57,624 bases of DNA, from positions 1 to 57,624 of the forward strand of contig NZ_JAVDDS010000025.1 in the NCBI RefSeq assembly GCF_030848475.1, in the 5' to 3' direction. A model generated the notes under the pieces. That model saw nothing but the letters and a program-made list of their open reading frames with translations. It ran no database searches and was not told where the DNA came from. Below, one piece after another: positions 41,808-51,548 of the stretch. Every line of letters starts with the position of its first letter. The stretch's first letter is position 1. The stretch comes from Herbivorax alkaliphila. Its GTDB lineage: Bacteria; Bacillota; Clostridia; Acetivibrionales; Acetivibrionaceae. The translations under genes were made by a program, and so were the position numbers.

Positions 41808-44800
41808 ATGGATTACATAGGATCAATAATTAATGAAAAGTATAAAATTGTAGAATTATATGGTGAAGGTGGGAGCAGTTTTGTCTATAAAGCTTTGGAC
41901 GCAGAGACAAAACAATTTGTTGCTGTTAAATTAATGAAGGATAAAATTACAACAAGATACATAGAAGATGTTATAAGATTTAAAAAAGAAGTACATATAA
42001 TTAGCAGACTTAATCATCCTAACATAATAGAGGTATATGATATGGGTGATCATGAGGGAGTACCTTATATAGTTACTGAGTTTTTGAATGGTCAAAGTTT
42101 AGATGAGCTTTTAAGAAGAGAAAAAAAGTTTTCAATAGATGAAAGTATTCAGATTTTTAAACAGCTAACAAAAGCATTGGAGTATGTTCACAGCAAATCT
42201 ATAATTCACAGAGATGTAAAACCTGGAAATATATTTGTGGAAAATGGAAAAAATGATATAAATATAAAACTTCTTGACTTTGGAGTTTCTAATATACTTG
42301 AGCTTGGAGAAATAAATGGACAGGATGAGGTTGTTGGTACTTTTGGTTATATGTCACCTGAAGCCACAGGAATTCTTAATAGAAGAGTGGATGAGAGAAG
42401 TGACTTATATTCTTTAGGTGTGGTTTTTTATGCTATGATGACAGGAACTCCTCCTTTTAGAGGTAAGGATGTTAACAAAATACTTCATCAACAGCTTGCA
42501 CTTTTACCTGAAGAACTTTGTAAAATACGTGAAGATGTACCTTATTCTCTTAGTGGAGTAATAATGAAGCTTCTTTTAAAAGATCCTGACTTGAGATATC
42601 AGAGTGCAGCAGGACTTTTATTTGATTTAGAAAGAATTATAGAAGGTAATTATACATTTAAGCCTGGAGATCGTGATTTTAAAGTAAAATTGACATATAA
42701 CACAAGAATAACTGGAAGAGAAACAGAATTAAAAATAGCCCAAAAGCTTTTGGATTCTGCAAGAAATGGTAATTCTAAAATGTTATTGGTGGCTGGTGAG
42801 TCAGGTTCGGGAAAGACTAGTTTTGTCGATGAAATATCAAAAAATGTATATGAGAATAATGGTGTGTTTTTGAAGTCAAGGTGTTTAGATCAAAAAAACA
42901 AAATACCATATCAAATATTTAAAGAGCTTATAAATGAATATATAAGTTATATTGAAAGGATGGAATCAAAAGAATTTGATGCTGAGATTAAAAGGTTAAG
43001 AGAAATTGTAGAGCCTTTTGGAGAAATTTTCATTACTTTAAATCCATCAATGAAAAAGTATCTTGGAAAGGTACAAAAGCTGAATTCTTTAGACCCACAA
43101 AGAGAAAATCAAAGGCTTTTAATGGTACTGGCAAAGTTTTTCATAAAACTTCCTTTTAAAAGTGAAGTTGTGCTTTTTTTAGATGATTTGCAATGGACAG
43201 ATGAAGGAAGCCTTAATCTTTTAGATGAGATTTTAAGAAGAATGGGAAATGAAAAACTTTTTATAGTGGGAACTTATAGAAAGGATGAAGTAAGCTTAGG
43301 ACATGGTCTCTTAGACTTAAAGGCTGAAGCAAAAGAAAGAAAATACCCTCTTGATGAAATACAATTGAATTCATTGGGATTTGAAAAGCTAAATACACTT
43401 GTAGCAAATATACTTGGAGAAAAGAAAAAGAATGTTGAGAAGTTAACATCATTTATTCAAACTAAAACTAGAGGGAATCCATTTTTCTCAATAAACCTTT
43501 TGAGAGAATTAGTTGAAAAAGGAGCGGTATTTAGAGATAAGGATTCATGGAATTTTGACAAAAATAAACTTGATTCAATATCTGTATCTGGAAACATGAT
43601 TGAAGCGATACTTAAAAGAATAAATCAGCTTACAAAAAAGCAGATTGACATTTTGACTAAAGCTGCTGTGGTAGGGAGAGAAGTAAAGATTAGCGTGCTC
43701 TATAGTATATGTGATATTGATATAGATGATTTTATTGAAATGATTGATAAATTTATATCATTACAGTTACTAGAGAAAGTTAAAGGTAAAAGAAGCGTTT
43801 TATTTGTTCATGATAGGATAAGAGAAACTTTCTATCAAATGATTGGGGATGAGGAGAAAAGGATAATACATAAAAGCATTGCAAAGGTTATTGAAAAAGA
43901 AGGGGCAGATAATAAGGAAAACGTGTTATTTGAGTTGGTACATCATTATGTCGAAGCCTGTGATGAGGAAAAGATGAGGCAGTATCTTATACCTGCGGCA
44001 GATAAGGCAAAAATTGCCTATGCCAACGAAGAAGCTGTAAAGTACTATATTATGGGGGCAGAACTTATAAAAAAAGAGGATACAGGTAATAAGGAATGGA
44101 TTGGCTGTTACTCGAAACTTGTGGATGTTTATCTTACAATGGGAAAAAATAATGAAGCTATTGAGCTTTTAGAAGAAATAATTCAATTTTTACCTAAAAA
44201 AATTGATAAAGCTCGTATATATAAAAAAATTGCTCGGGCATATTTTAAGAAAGGTAATTGGGATGAGAGTGAAGAAAATTTTATAAAAAGCCTTTATCTT
44301 TTAGGTGAGAGAATTCCTAAAAGTAGGGTGGAATGGGAAGTTAACTTTGTAATTGAAATTCTAATTCATTTATATAGAAGTACCTTTGGAGGAGTTTTTA
44401 GCAAAAATCCGAATAAACCACTAAAAGAAGAGGATGTGGAAAGAATTTCGTCTTATCTTGGATTAAATTGGCTTTATGTGCTTATAGATAATAATAAGTT
44501 AAAATGTATCATATTAAGAATGTTAAATATAGCAGAAGCAAAACTTCCAAAAACTGAATATCTGGGAAATTCTCTTGGAGGATATGCGGTTGTGCTGGCT
44601 AGTTTGCCTATGTTTAAAAGATCTATGAAATATCAAAAAAAAGCAATTAAGTTAAGAGAAGAAATCGGTGAAAAGTGGGGAATGGCTCAGAGTTTTCAGT
44701 TTTTAGGTTACTTATATTCATGGAAAGGTGAGCATGATAACAGTATAAAAGCATTTCAAAAAAGTATTGATATGTTTAGTGAAGTTGGTGACATGTGGGA

Positions 44801-46946
44801 GTTGGGAATGGTTTTAAATGGCGTGGGTTATGGATATAGATATACTTCAAGATATAGTGATGGCATAGAAGCGAATGGAAGATACTTGGATATAAGCAAA
44901 AAAATCAAAAACAAATATGGGCTTATGTCAGCATATATTGAATTGGCTTTTTGCTTTTTGGAAAGTGGTAATTTTGATGAGGCTGAAATTAATTTAAAAA
45001 ATGCTTTAGAGTTGAATATAGAAGATAGAGATTATTATTTGTACTGTTGTACTCTTATCTGTAAAGGTTATATGGAATTTGAGAGAGGAGATTACGATAA
45101 AGCAGTAAAAACTTTAGAGAAAGCAAAAATTGTAGAAGAAAATAATTCTTTTATTAAGGAATATACTATAAATGTTTATCCATATTTGGCAGAAGCCCTA
45201 ATCAGAAAGTCTGAAAAGAGATACAGTAAGGGGAAACTTAGTGAAAAAGAATTAAAAAATCTTATGTATTTTGCAAAGAAGGCTGTAAAGAAAACAAAAT
45301 CTTGGGTAAATCACTATGGAGGTGCCTTAAGGTGCTTGGCCAAAGCATACTTTTTTGCAGGAAAAAAACAAAAGGCTAGAAAGATTTTGATGAAAAGTAT
45401 ATTACATACAAAAAGAATTGACAGAAGGTATGAAACAGCTAAAGGACTTTATGAATTGGCAATGATGTACAATTTATCAGGACTTGAAACAAAGGCAAAT
45501 AACATGTTTAAAACTGCTAATAAAATATTTAAAGATATTGGTGCAGTTCATTATGTTAAAAAGTGTTTTAGTTATATAGAGACAAAGGATGAATACGAAA
45601 CTCATAATTCAATGAGTAGCATGCGATTAAATATGGAGAGAAAGCTTTCAACTATATTAAATACAAGCAGGTACTTAAGTTCAATTCTGGATTTAGATGA
45701 ACTTATGGAAAAGATTATGGACAGTGTTTTAGAGCATGTTGGAGCAGAAAGAGGAATTTTATTTTTGTATCCTGAAGAGGGAAATCAGAAATTGGAAGCT
45801 TTTGTTTCAAGAAATGTATCAAAAGAGGAAATTGGTGCTGAAAGTTTTAAAATAAGTCGGAGTGTAATAAAGAAAGTTGAAGATGAAAAAGTTCCACTTA
45901 TTGTTTCAGATGCTTTATTAGATCAAAAGTTTAATACTCAGGAAAGTGTTATTATAAATAAAATTAGATCTGTTATGTGTACTCCCATAATGGCAAAGGG
46001 AAAGATGTTAGGAGTTATTTATTTAGACAATAGTCTTATTGGAAATCTTTTTTCAGGTGAAGAACTTGAAGTTTTAGACCTAATTGCCTGTCAGGCAGGT
46101 GTATCCGTTGAAAATGCTAGGCTTTATAACAAACTTAAGATATCTTCTAAAGAAATAGAAAAGTCTAGAGATGAAATTAAAATGTGGAATGAGACATTAG
46201 AACAGAGAGTAATTAAAAGAACAGAAGAACTTGAAATTATGAGTAACAAACATAAGGCGTTGGCAGATGAGCTAAATGTAAAAAATTCTGAATTAAGAAA
46301 AATGATAGAGAAGTTAAAAGAGCATGCTCAGACTGTTGAGGAATTGGCAATAACAAAAGAGAGAAATCGTTTTGCAGTGGATGTACATGATACTTTAGGC
46401 CATAGTATGGTACTTTTAATAAAGCTTCTTGAGGTTTGTAAAATGGAAATGATGAACAATCCATCAAAGGCTAAGGCTAGACTGACTGAAGCAATTAACA
46501 CTGCAAGAGAAGGAATGAAGGAACTGAAAAGATCTATATATGGACTTGTGCCTGAAAAGTTAGAGGTAAATAAGTTTATAACTGCAATAGAGAAGCTTGT
46601 GGAGGAGTTTAAGACATCAGGTTCAGACGTTAAACTTTCCATTGATGGTATTTATGATTATAGAAATCCTGTATATTCATATACTTTATATAAAGTGTGT
46701 CAAGAAGCTATGACTAATTCTGTGAGACATGGTAAAGCAAAAAATATTCATATTGATATAAGATTTAAAGATGGTAAGATTAAACTAAAGATAAGTGATG
46801 ATGGAGAGGGATGTAAAAAAATCAAAAAGGGCTTTGGTATAAATGGTATGGAGCAGAGGATTAAAGAGTTAGATGGAAAAGTGAGATTTGATACAGGTCA
46901 TAATGATGGATTTAAAATAAATTTAGAACTTCCACTGGAAGTATAG
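41808..46946 (+). CDS. Hybrid Ser/Thr kinase - AAA ATPase - TPR - GAF - histidine kinase
   Basis: Signalling protein of 1712 residues. Domains: eukaryotic-type Ser/Thr kinase about 8-270 (GEGGSSFVYKA, VAVKLM, HRDVKPGN with D136, DFG, GTFGYMSPEA); MalT/AAA_16-like ATPase about 300-600 (Walker A GESGSGKT 330-337, Walker B VVLFLDDLQW); a long helical TPR-like region about 730-1260; GAF about 1285-1435; coiled coil about 1440-1515; HisKA_3 with H1527 in VDVHDTLGHSM; and HATPase_c to the end (NSVRHGK, DDGEGC, GFGINGMEQR). This plan is that of the HstK-type dual kinases known in cyanobacteria and some anaerobes. It has no membrane segments. A NarL-type regulator gene follows 133 bases downstream and is the likely phosphate acceptor. 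Start ATG with GGGGATG upstream. Confidence 0.93.
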   Translation: MDYIGSIINEKYKIVELYGEGGSSFVYKALDAETKQFVAVKLMKDKITTRYIEDVIRFKKEVHIISRLNHPNIIEVYDMGDHEGVPYIVTEFLNGQSLDELLRREKKFSIDESIQIFKQLTKALEYVHSKSIIHRDVKPGNIFVENGKNDINIKLLDFGVSNILELGEINGQDEVVGTFGYMSPEATGILNRRVDERSDLYSLGVVFYAMMTGTPPFRGKDVNKILHQQLALLPEELCKIREDVPYSLSGVIMKLLLKDPDLRYQSAAGLLFDLERIIEGNYTFKPGDRDFKVKLTYNTRITGRETELKIAQKLLDSARNGNSKMLLVAGESGSGKTSFVDEISKNVYENNGVFLKSRCLDQKNKIPYQIFKELINEYISYIERMESKEFDAEIKRLREIVEPFGEIFITLNPSMKKYLGKVQKLNSLDPQRENQRLLMVLAKFFIKLPFKSEVVLFLDDLQWTDEGSLNLLDEILRRMGNEKLFIVGTYRKDEVSLGHGLLDLKAEAKERKYPLDEIQLNSLGFEKLNTLVANILGEKKKNVEKLTSFIQTKTRGNPFFSINLLRELVEKGAVFRDKDSWNFDKNKLDSISVSGNMIEAILKRINQLTKKQIDILTKAAVVGREVKISVLYSICDIDIDDFIEMIDKFISLQLLEKVKGKRSVLFVHDRIRETFYQMIGDEEKRIIHKSIAKVIEKEGADNKENVLFELVHHYVEACDEEKMRQYLIPAADKAKIAYANEEAVKYYIMGAELIKKEDTGNKEWIGCYSKLVDVYLTMGKNNEAIELLEEIIQFLPKKIDKARIYKKIARAYFKKGNWDESEENFIKSLYLLGERIPKSRVEWEVNFVIEILIHLYRSTFGGVFSKNPNKPLKEEDVERISSYLGLNWLYVLIDNNKLKCIILRMLNIAEAKLPKTEYLGNSLGGYAVVLASLPMFKRSMKYQKKAIKLREEIGEKWGMAQSFQFLGYLYSWKGEHDNSIKAFQKSIDMFSEVGDMWELGMVLNGVGYGYRYTSRYSDGIEANGRYLDISKKIKNKYGLMSAYIELAFCFLESGNFDEAEINLKNALELNIEDRDYYLYCCTLICKGYMEFERGDYDKAVKTLEKAKIVEENNSFIKEYTINVYPYLAEALIRKSEKRYSKGKLSEKELKNLMYFAKKAVKKTKSWVNHYGGALRCLAKAYFFAGKKQKARKILMKSILHTKRIDRRYETAKGLYELAMMYNLSGLETKANNMFKTANKIFKDIGAVHYVKKCFSYIETKDEYETHNSMSSMRLNMERKLSTILNTSRYLSSILDLDELMEKIMDSVLEHVGAERGILFLYPEEGNQKLEAFVSRNVSKEEIGAESFKISRSVIKKVEDEKVPLIVSDALLDQKFNTQESVIINKIRSVMCTPIMAKGKMLGVIYLDNSLIGNLFSGEELEVLDLIACQAGVSVENARLYNKLKISSKEIEKSRDEIKMWNETLEQRVIKRTEELEIMSNKHKALADELNVKNSELRKMIEKLKEHAQTVEELAITKERNRFAVDVHDTLGHSMVLLIKLLEVCKMEMMNNPSKAKARLTEAINTAREGMKELKRSIYGLVPEKLEVNKFITAIEKLVEEFKTSGSDVKLSIDGIYDYRNPVYSYTLYKVCQEAMTNSVRHGKAKNIHIDIRFKDGKIKLKISDDGEGCKKIKKGFGINGMEQRIKELDGKVRFDTGHNDGFKINLELPLEV

Positions 46947-47079
46947 CTTTTGATATAGGTGTTATTCACAAATTTAGGGGGTGGAAACTTTGCCAGTAAA
47001 AAATTTATTGGTATAAGTGGTTTTAAGATTTTTGTTATTCATTACAAGGATAAATAAAACAGCAGGGGGGGAAATATGT

Positions 47080-47727
47080 ATGATAAAAGTTATTATTGCA
47101 GATGATCAAAAACTATTAAGCGAAAGTCTTAAAAGTATAATTGAAAATGATAAAGATATACGCGTTATAGACTGTGTTGAAAATGGGCAAAGGGCTTTTG
47201 AAAAATGCAAAAGTGAAGATGTGGACTTGATGTTAATGGATATTAAAATGCCTGTATGTGATGGAATAGAAGGTACAAGATTAATTAAAGAAAAATGTCC
47301 TAAAGTAAAAGTTCTAATTTTAACAACATTTGAAGATGATGAGAATGTATATAAAGCATTAAGAAGTGGTGCAGATGGATACATATTAAAAGATATTACA
47401 CCGGAAGAGCTTATTCAAGCTGTGAAAAATACTGCTAAAGGATTTGGAATATTCAGCAGGAATCCTTATAGTTCGGTTATGAAAAATGTTAATACAGAAA
47501 GCAAAGAAGAGATTACTGTTGTTAAGGAACATGAGTTTAAAGAAAGAGATATAGAGATAATGAAAATGGTTGCAGAAGGTATGAATAATAAGGACATAGC
47601 TCAAAGATTTTGCCTTAGTGTGGGAAGAATTAAAAATATTATATCTGAAATTTTAGCAAAATTAGATTTAAGTGATCGCAATCAATTGGCAAATTATGTA
47701 TACAAGAACTCCAAACAACTTAAGTAG
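47080..47727 (+). CDS. NarL/FixJ-family response regulator
   Basis: Two-domain regulator of 215 residues. The receiver opens MIKVIIADDQKLLSES, with the phospho-acceptor Asp54 in DLMLMDIKMP, Thr in LILTTFEDDE and Lys in GADGYILKDITPEEL. The C-terminal LuxR-type helix-turn-helix is FKERDIEIMKMVAEGMNNKDIAQRFCLSVGRIKNIISEIL, followed by NQLANYVYK. HisKA_3 kinases normally act on this class, so it pairs with the 1712-residue kinase upstream. The start is ATG 47080 after AGGGGGGG; the frame from 47017 has no site. Targets are unknown; the phased palindromes at 41163 are one candidate to test. Confidence 0.92.
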   Translation: MIKVIIADDQKLLSESLKSIIENDKDIRVIDCVENGQRAFEKCKSEDVDLMLMDIKMPVCDGIEGTRLIKEKCPKVKVLILTTFEDDENVYKALRSGADGYILKDITPEELIQAVKNTAKGFGIFSRNPYSSVMKNVNTESKEEITVVKEHEFKERDIEIMKMVAEGMNNKDIAQRFCLSVGRIKNIISEILAKLDLSDRNQLANYVYKNSKQLK

Positions 47728-47739
47728 ACGTTCTGAAGC

Positions 47740-47925
47740 TTATAAGAGTGACACTGCATTTACAAAAAGTGGGGTCTTAGGGTGCAGTTATTTAAGAGAA
47801 TGATGATATTTCTAGAAACCTTAGTTTTTGGAAATGTTGTTTTTTACCTTTATCTTATTCTAAGACTCCACCTGAAGCCCCGATGTTTAGCTTAAGCTAA
47901 ACCAGTTAACTATATACCCAAGTCT
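47740..47925 (-). repeat. Dispersed intergenic repeat, copy 6 (inverted)
   Basis: Read on the minus strand: GGTTTAGCTTAAGCTAAACA, TCGGGGCTTCAGGTGGAG, TCTTAGAATAAGATAAAGG, then a segment with CTAGAAATATCATCATTCTC. It matches copies at 24331 and 35052 in order. The plus-strand segment TTAGTTTTTGGAAATGTTGT has a relative at about 49451-49480. It lies between convergent genes. Confidence 0.6.
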
Positions 47926-47941
47926 TGGGATTGTATTTAAG

Positions 47942-49276
47942 TTAAATCTTTTTATGGTATAATTTAGACTTAGAAGGAGTTTTAGGTTTAAATTTAGCAA
48001 GTTCATTTTTAAATAGAAAGCGTTGAGGATTAATTGAACAAAAATAATCTTTTTCATCAGGGGTAAAATGTTTTGTCTTTGAAAAAACATCAAAGTAATC
48101 ACAGTAAGATTCGGTTTTTAACAGGTTAATCATAAAATCGGATCCAAAAAGAATTCTCTTTTTTATTTTTTCTCTTATTGAAGAATCTTTATATGAATAA
48201 ATTGTTTTCTTTAAATATTCATAAAATTTATTGTCAAATCCTCTATAAGATATGTCAGAGTAAACATTAGCATGTTTTATTATAAGTTTTAATATTATTT
48301 TTTGCCAGTCGTCAGAGTGGTCTTGTTTACCCAAATGAGCTAGGTTAAGGGTTAGTCTGTTATAATTTTTTAAAACTTTTTCCCATTTCAAAGGAGATGT
48401 TAATTTTTCCATTTCTTTATTGTTTTTGATAGAAAAACCCTCATCGCTACAATGACATGTAATAGGAATGCCCTTTTTTTGACATATATCATAAAGCAGT
48501 TGAACTTTTTCAAGTTCTCTTTTATTTTCCGGCCAAGGATCAAATCCTAAAGGTGGATAGAGCTTTATTCCTGCATACCTATTGTCGGCTATGTTTTGCA
48601 TAGAGCCACTAAAATTCCCCATTTTCTTTTTAAATGCTTGGTGGGATCCTTTATAATTGTCAAAGTATGTGTTTAGCATTATTCGTATTTCATTTAAAGA
48701 ATAATTAGTTGTATTTATGCCCATAAATGGATATATTTCGAGCATGTTATAGCGAGATAATTTTTTATAATTTTTAATTCCATTAAATATGTCTATTATT
48801 TGTTTTACAACAGGTTTGTTTATAGGTCTGTTATTATAGTGAATTTCATCATAATAAACTGTTTTAGTACCAAAGTCCATAATGAGAGGTGTGATAATAA
48901 TTTTATCATATTCCTTATTATCAATAATAAGCTTTCTGTTTTTCACCAAGTTATCCATTAAACATTCTTCCATTAACAGAAAGAAACTTCCAGTGTCATT
49001 TTCCATGGCAGCAAGAAGGTTTTTGGCTCTGTCAGGGTATTTGTCAACGCCTGTTTTTTTTAGAATTTTTACTAGATTTTTATAATCAAACTTTTTAAAG
49101 AATAAAAACTTAATTAAAAGGAAGTTTGCAGCAAGTAATAAAATGAGCCTATTGCTTTTTAAAAATTTATCTGTATCTTTAAACACCATGTCTTCAAATC
49201 TTTTAATAAATGCTAAAAAATTTGGATGGCTCATATTCATAGCGTGGCAGTGAATATCATAAAAGTATTTTTTCAT
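47942..49276 (-). CDS. Amidohydrolase-family metal-dependent hydrolase
   Basis: TIM-barrel hydrolase of the amidohydrolase_2 type, 444 residues. Metal-site motifs are the N-terminal DIHCHAM (HxH), the strand RYAGIKLYPPLGFDP, the His in ITCHCSDEGF, NLAHLGKQDHSDDW, VYSDISYRG, and the C-terminal ILFGSDF with the catalytic Asp. A helical insertion with a hydrophobic run (LILLLAANFLLIKFLFF, about residues 43-59) is unusual for a soluble barrel and may be a membrane-contact element. The C-terminus ends in a basic KTPSKSKLYHKKI. The start ATG 49276 has GAGGGGAT upstream. Substrate unknown. Confidence 0.75.
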   Translation of the reverse strand: MKKYFYDIHCHAMNMSHPNFLAFIKRFEDMVFKDTDKFLKSNRLILLLAANFLLIKFLFFKKFDYKNLVKILKKTGVDKYPDRAKNLLAAMENDTGSFFLLMEECLMDNLVKNRKLIIDNKEYDKIIITPLIMDFGTKTVYYDEIHYNNRPINKPVVKQIIDIFNGIKNYKKLSRYNMLEIYPFMGINTTNYSLNEIRIMLNTYFDNYKGSHQAFKKKMGNFSGSMQNIADNRYAGIKLYPPLGFDPWPENKRELEKVQLLYDICQKKGIPITCHCSDEGFSIKNNKEMEKLTSPLKWEKVLKNYNRLTLNLAHLGKQDHSDDWQKIILKLIIKHANVYSDISYRGFDNKFYEYLKKTIYSYKDSSIREKIKKRILFGSDFMINLLKTESYCDYFDVFSKTKHFTPDEKDYFCSINPQRFLFKNELAKFKPKTPSKSKLYHKKI

Positions 49277-49389
49277 TTGTAATCCCCTCTAAATTATTCA
49301 TATAAATAGTATAATTCAATGAATATTTTACCACAGATAATGAATTTATTGAACAAATTTTTAATGATATATACTATATTTATAAAAAA

Positions 49390-49520
49390 GCTGAATAACA
49401 GAGTGGATGTTATTGGAGTAAATGAAAGTATGGAAGAAGTATTGTGGAACTTTAGTTTCTGGAATATTGTTTTTCACATTTAATATATACAGCCTAAATA
49501 AAGGGTTCCTTTATTTTTTT
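49390..49520 (+). other. Repeat fragment and terminator-like hairpin in the gap before the ATPase gene
   Basis: The 49277-49572 gap shows a fragment at about 49450-49485 related to the inverted repeat at 47810-47850. Then AAATAAAGG (49496-49504) and CCTTTATTT (49508-49516) form a 9-bp stem with GTT loop followed by T residues. No gene on this strand precedes it, so it may end a non-coding transcript or act as an attenuator of the next gene. Confidence 0.45.
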
Positions 49521-49572
49521 ATAAGAATATGATACCATCTCAAAGAGAACTTTTAAAGAGGAGGGTATTAAA

Positions 49573-51303
49573 TTGAGAGATAGAATGGATTTACAAAAAA
49601 AACTTATATCTATTGATGGAGCTGGATATAAAGCATATAAAGATATCAAAGGCCAATATAATTTTAATAAGTATGCATTATCAATTGACTACGTTCAGGG
49701 AGACCCTTTTGCCTCTCCTTCAAAGGCTAGAGTTATTGTATCACAGAAGGAGGCTGGTTTTCCAAAGGACTTGTACGACAAACCCCATAAGAGAATAGCA
49801 GTTATAGACTTTTTAACAAGACTCTTTTTTGAAAATATAATGAAATTTCATAAGGGAACAGATGGTTCAGGTAAAAGCGGTATGCTTTCAATAGATAAGT
49901 GTGGACAGGAAATTTTAGATAGGACATCAGTCACTATTGATGATGATAAATTAGAGGCAAGGTTTGAAGTAGGATTACCAGCTAGGGGAAGGAGAATATT
50001 AGGAAGAGCTGCAAACACAATATTTTCTAATTATATTCCTCAAATAGTTGAAAAAACATTATATTATGGCAACATTAATCAAAAAGCTTTAATAAAACAG
50101 GTAGAACTATCTGAAGATCAAGCTTTTTTAAGGCAACAAATAAAAGAAAAAAACTTAGTATCATTTATAGCAAATGGATCAATATTACCCAGAGAAAGTG
50201 GTATTTCTGATAGACCTCTTAAAAAGGGAGCAATACCTTTTCAAAGTCCTGAAAGCCTTGAAATAGAGATTAATCTTCCCTATAAAGGCTCTATAAAGGG
50301 AATGGGAGTTCCCCAAGGTGTTTCTTTAATTGTTGGAGGAGGATATCATGGTAAGTCTACTTTGTTGCAAGCACTGGAATTGGGAGTATACGATCATATT
50401 TCAGGTGATGGCAGAGAGTATATAGTTACAAGAGAGGATGCAGTAAAAATTCGGGCTGAGGATGGAAGAAGAGTTGAGCAGGTTAATATATCGGCGTTTA
50501 TCAATAATCTTCCAAATGGTCAAGACACTAAAAATTTTTCAACTGAAAATGCAAGCGGCAGTACTTCACAGGCGGCAAATATTATTGAGGCGTTAGAAGT
50601 AGGGACAGATCTTTTGCTTATTGATGAAGATACTTCGGCAACAAATTTCATGATACGTGATGAGAGAATGCAAAAGTTGGTTTCAAATGATAGGGAGCCA
50701 ATAACACCTTTTATTGATAAAGTAAAAAACTTGTATAATGAATATGGAGTTTCAACTGTGCTGGTTGTTGGTGGCTCAGGAGATTATTTTGATGTAGCGG
50801 ATTTAATTATTATGATGGACGAGTATATTCCTAAAGATGTTACAAAAAGGGCAAAAGAAATTGTAAGTGAATATCCTATATCCAGAGACAATACAGTTGA
50901 TTTGAAGTTTGGAGAAATTACTCCAAGAATAGTTTTAAAATCAGGCTTTCCTGAGGGGCGTAAGGGAAGAGATATAAAGGCAAAAGGACTTAAAACTATT
51001 TTATATAATAAGTCTCAAATTGATCTTTCATATGTTGAACAGCTTTCAGATTCTAGCCAGACAACTTGTATAGCAGTTATGCTGGATTATATGATAAAGA
51101 AATTATTTAATGGTGATACTACCATGAAAGAAGCTATTGACAAGCTGATGAAACAGATAGAAACTCAAGGACTTGATAGTATATCACCATATACAGGCCA
51201 TCCAGGAAATCTTGCCCTTCCAAGAAAATATGAAATTGCTGCTTCAATAAACAGATACAGATTAGGGCAAAGATTTATAAAAACTTTAAACAAAAACATA
51301 TAA
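49573..51303 (+). CDS. Predicted ATPase of the ABC class (COG3044)
   Basis: P-loop ATPase of 576 residues. Walker A is LIVGGGYHGKSTLLQALELG near residue 255-270, and Walker B LLLIDEDTSATNFMIRD near 355. The VTREDAVKIRAEDGR segment and TVLVVGGSGDYFDVADLIIMM are family blocks of COG3044, a widespread cytoplasmic protein of unknown function with an ABC-like nucleotide site but no transporter part. The start is TTG 49573 after GAGGAGGG; an ATG at 49585 is the alternative. It is the last ordinary gene before the cassette-like region. Confidence 0.85.
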   Translation: MRDRMDLQKKLISIDGAGYKAYKDIKGQYNFNKYALSIDYVQGDPFASPSKARVIVSQKEAGFPKDLYDKPHKRIAVIDFLTRLFFENIMKFHKGTDGSGKSGMLSIDKCGQEILDRTSVTIDDDKLEARFEVGLPARGRRILGRAANTIFSNYIPQIVEKTLYYGNINQKALIKQVELSEDQAFLRQQIKEKNLVSFIANGSILPRESGISDRPLKKGAIPFQSPESLEIEINLPYKGSIKGMGVPQGVSLIVGGGYHGKSTLLQALELGVYDHISGDGREYIVTREDAVKIRAEDGRRVEQVNISAFINNLPNGQDTKNFSTENASGSTSQAANIIEALEVGTDLLLIDEDTSATNFMIRDERMQKLVSNDREPITPFIDKVKNLYNEYGVSTVLVVGGSGDYFDVADLIIMMDEYIPKDVTKRAKEIVSEYPISRDNTVDLKFGEITPRIVLKSGFPEGRKGRDIKAKGLKTILYNKSQIDLSYVEQLSDSSQTTCIAVMLDYMIKKLFNGDTTMKEAIDKLMKQIETQGLDSISPYTGHPGNLALPRKYEIAASINRYRLGQRFIKTLNKNI

Positions 51304-51313
51304 AGAAGATAGT

Positions 51314-51341
51314 AGGGATAGTGTTATATAGCACTATCCCT
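51314..51341. terminator. Hairpin after the ATPase gene
   Basis: AGGGATAGTG and CACTATCCCT form a perfect 10-bp stem with an 8-base loop, 11 bases past the stop. It has no long T-run. Confidence 0.55.
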
Positions 51342-51548
51342 ATATAAATCCTTGTCGGGAAATAATTATATTGTCAAGTATTGAAAAGCTAACACACAAT
51401 TCTCTTAAAAAGCTAAATTCTTTTTAACAAAATTATAAGAATAATATTGAAAAAATTAATCAAATTAGTAGACGGTACAGGGGGGAATCTGATAAAATAT
51501 GGAGTATACTAAATAAAAAGCATGAGTGAAAAGGTTAAAATATAATGG

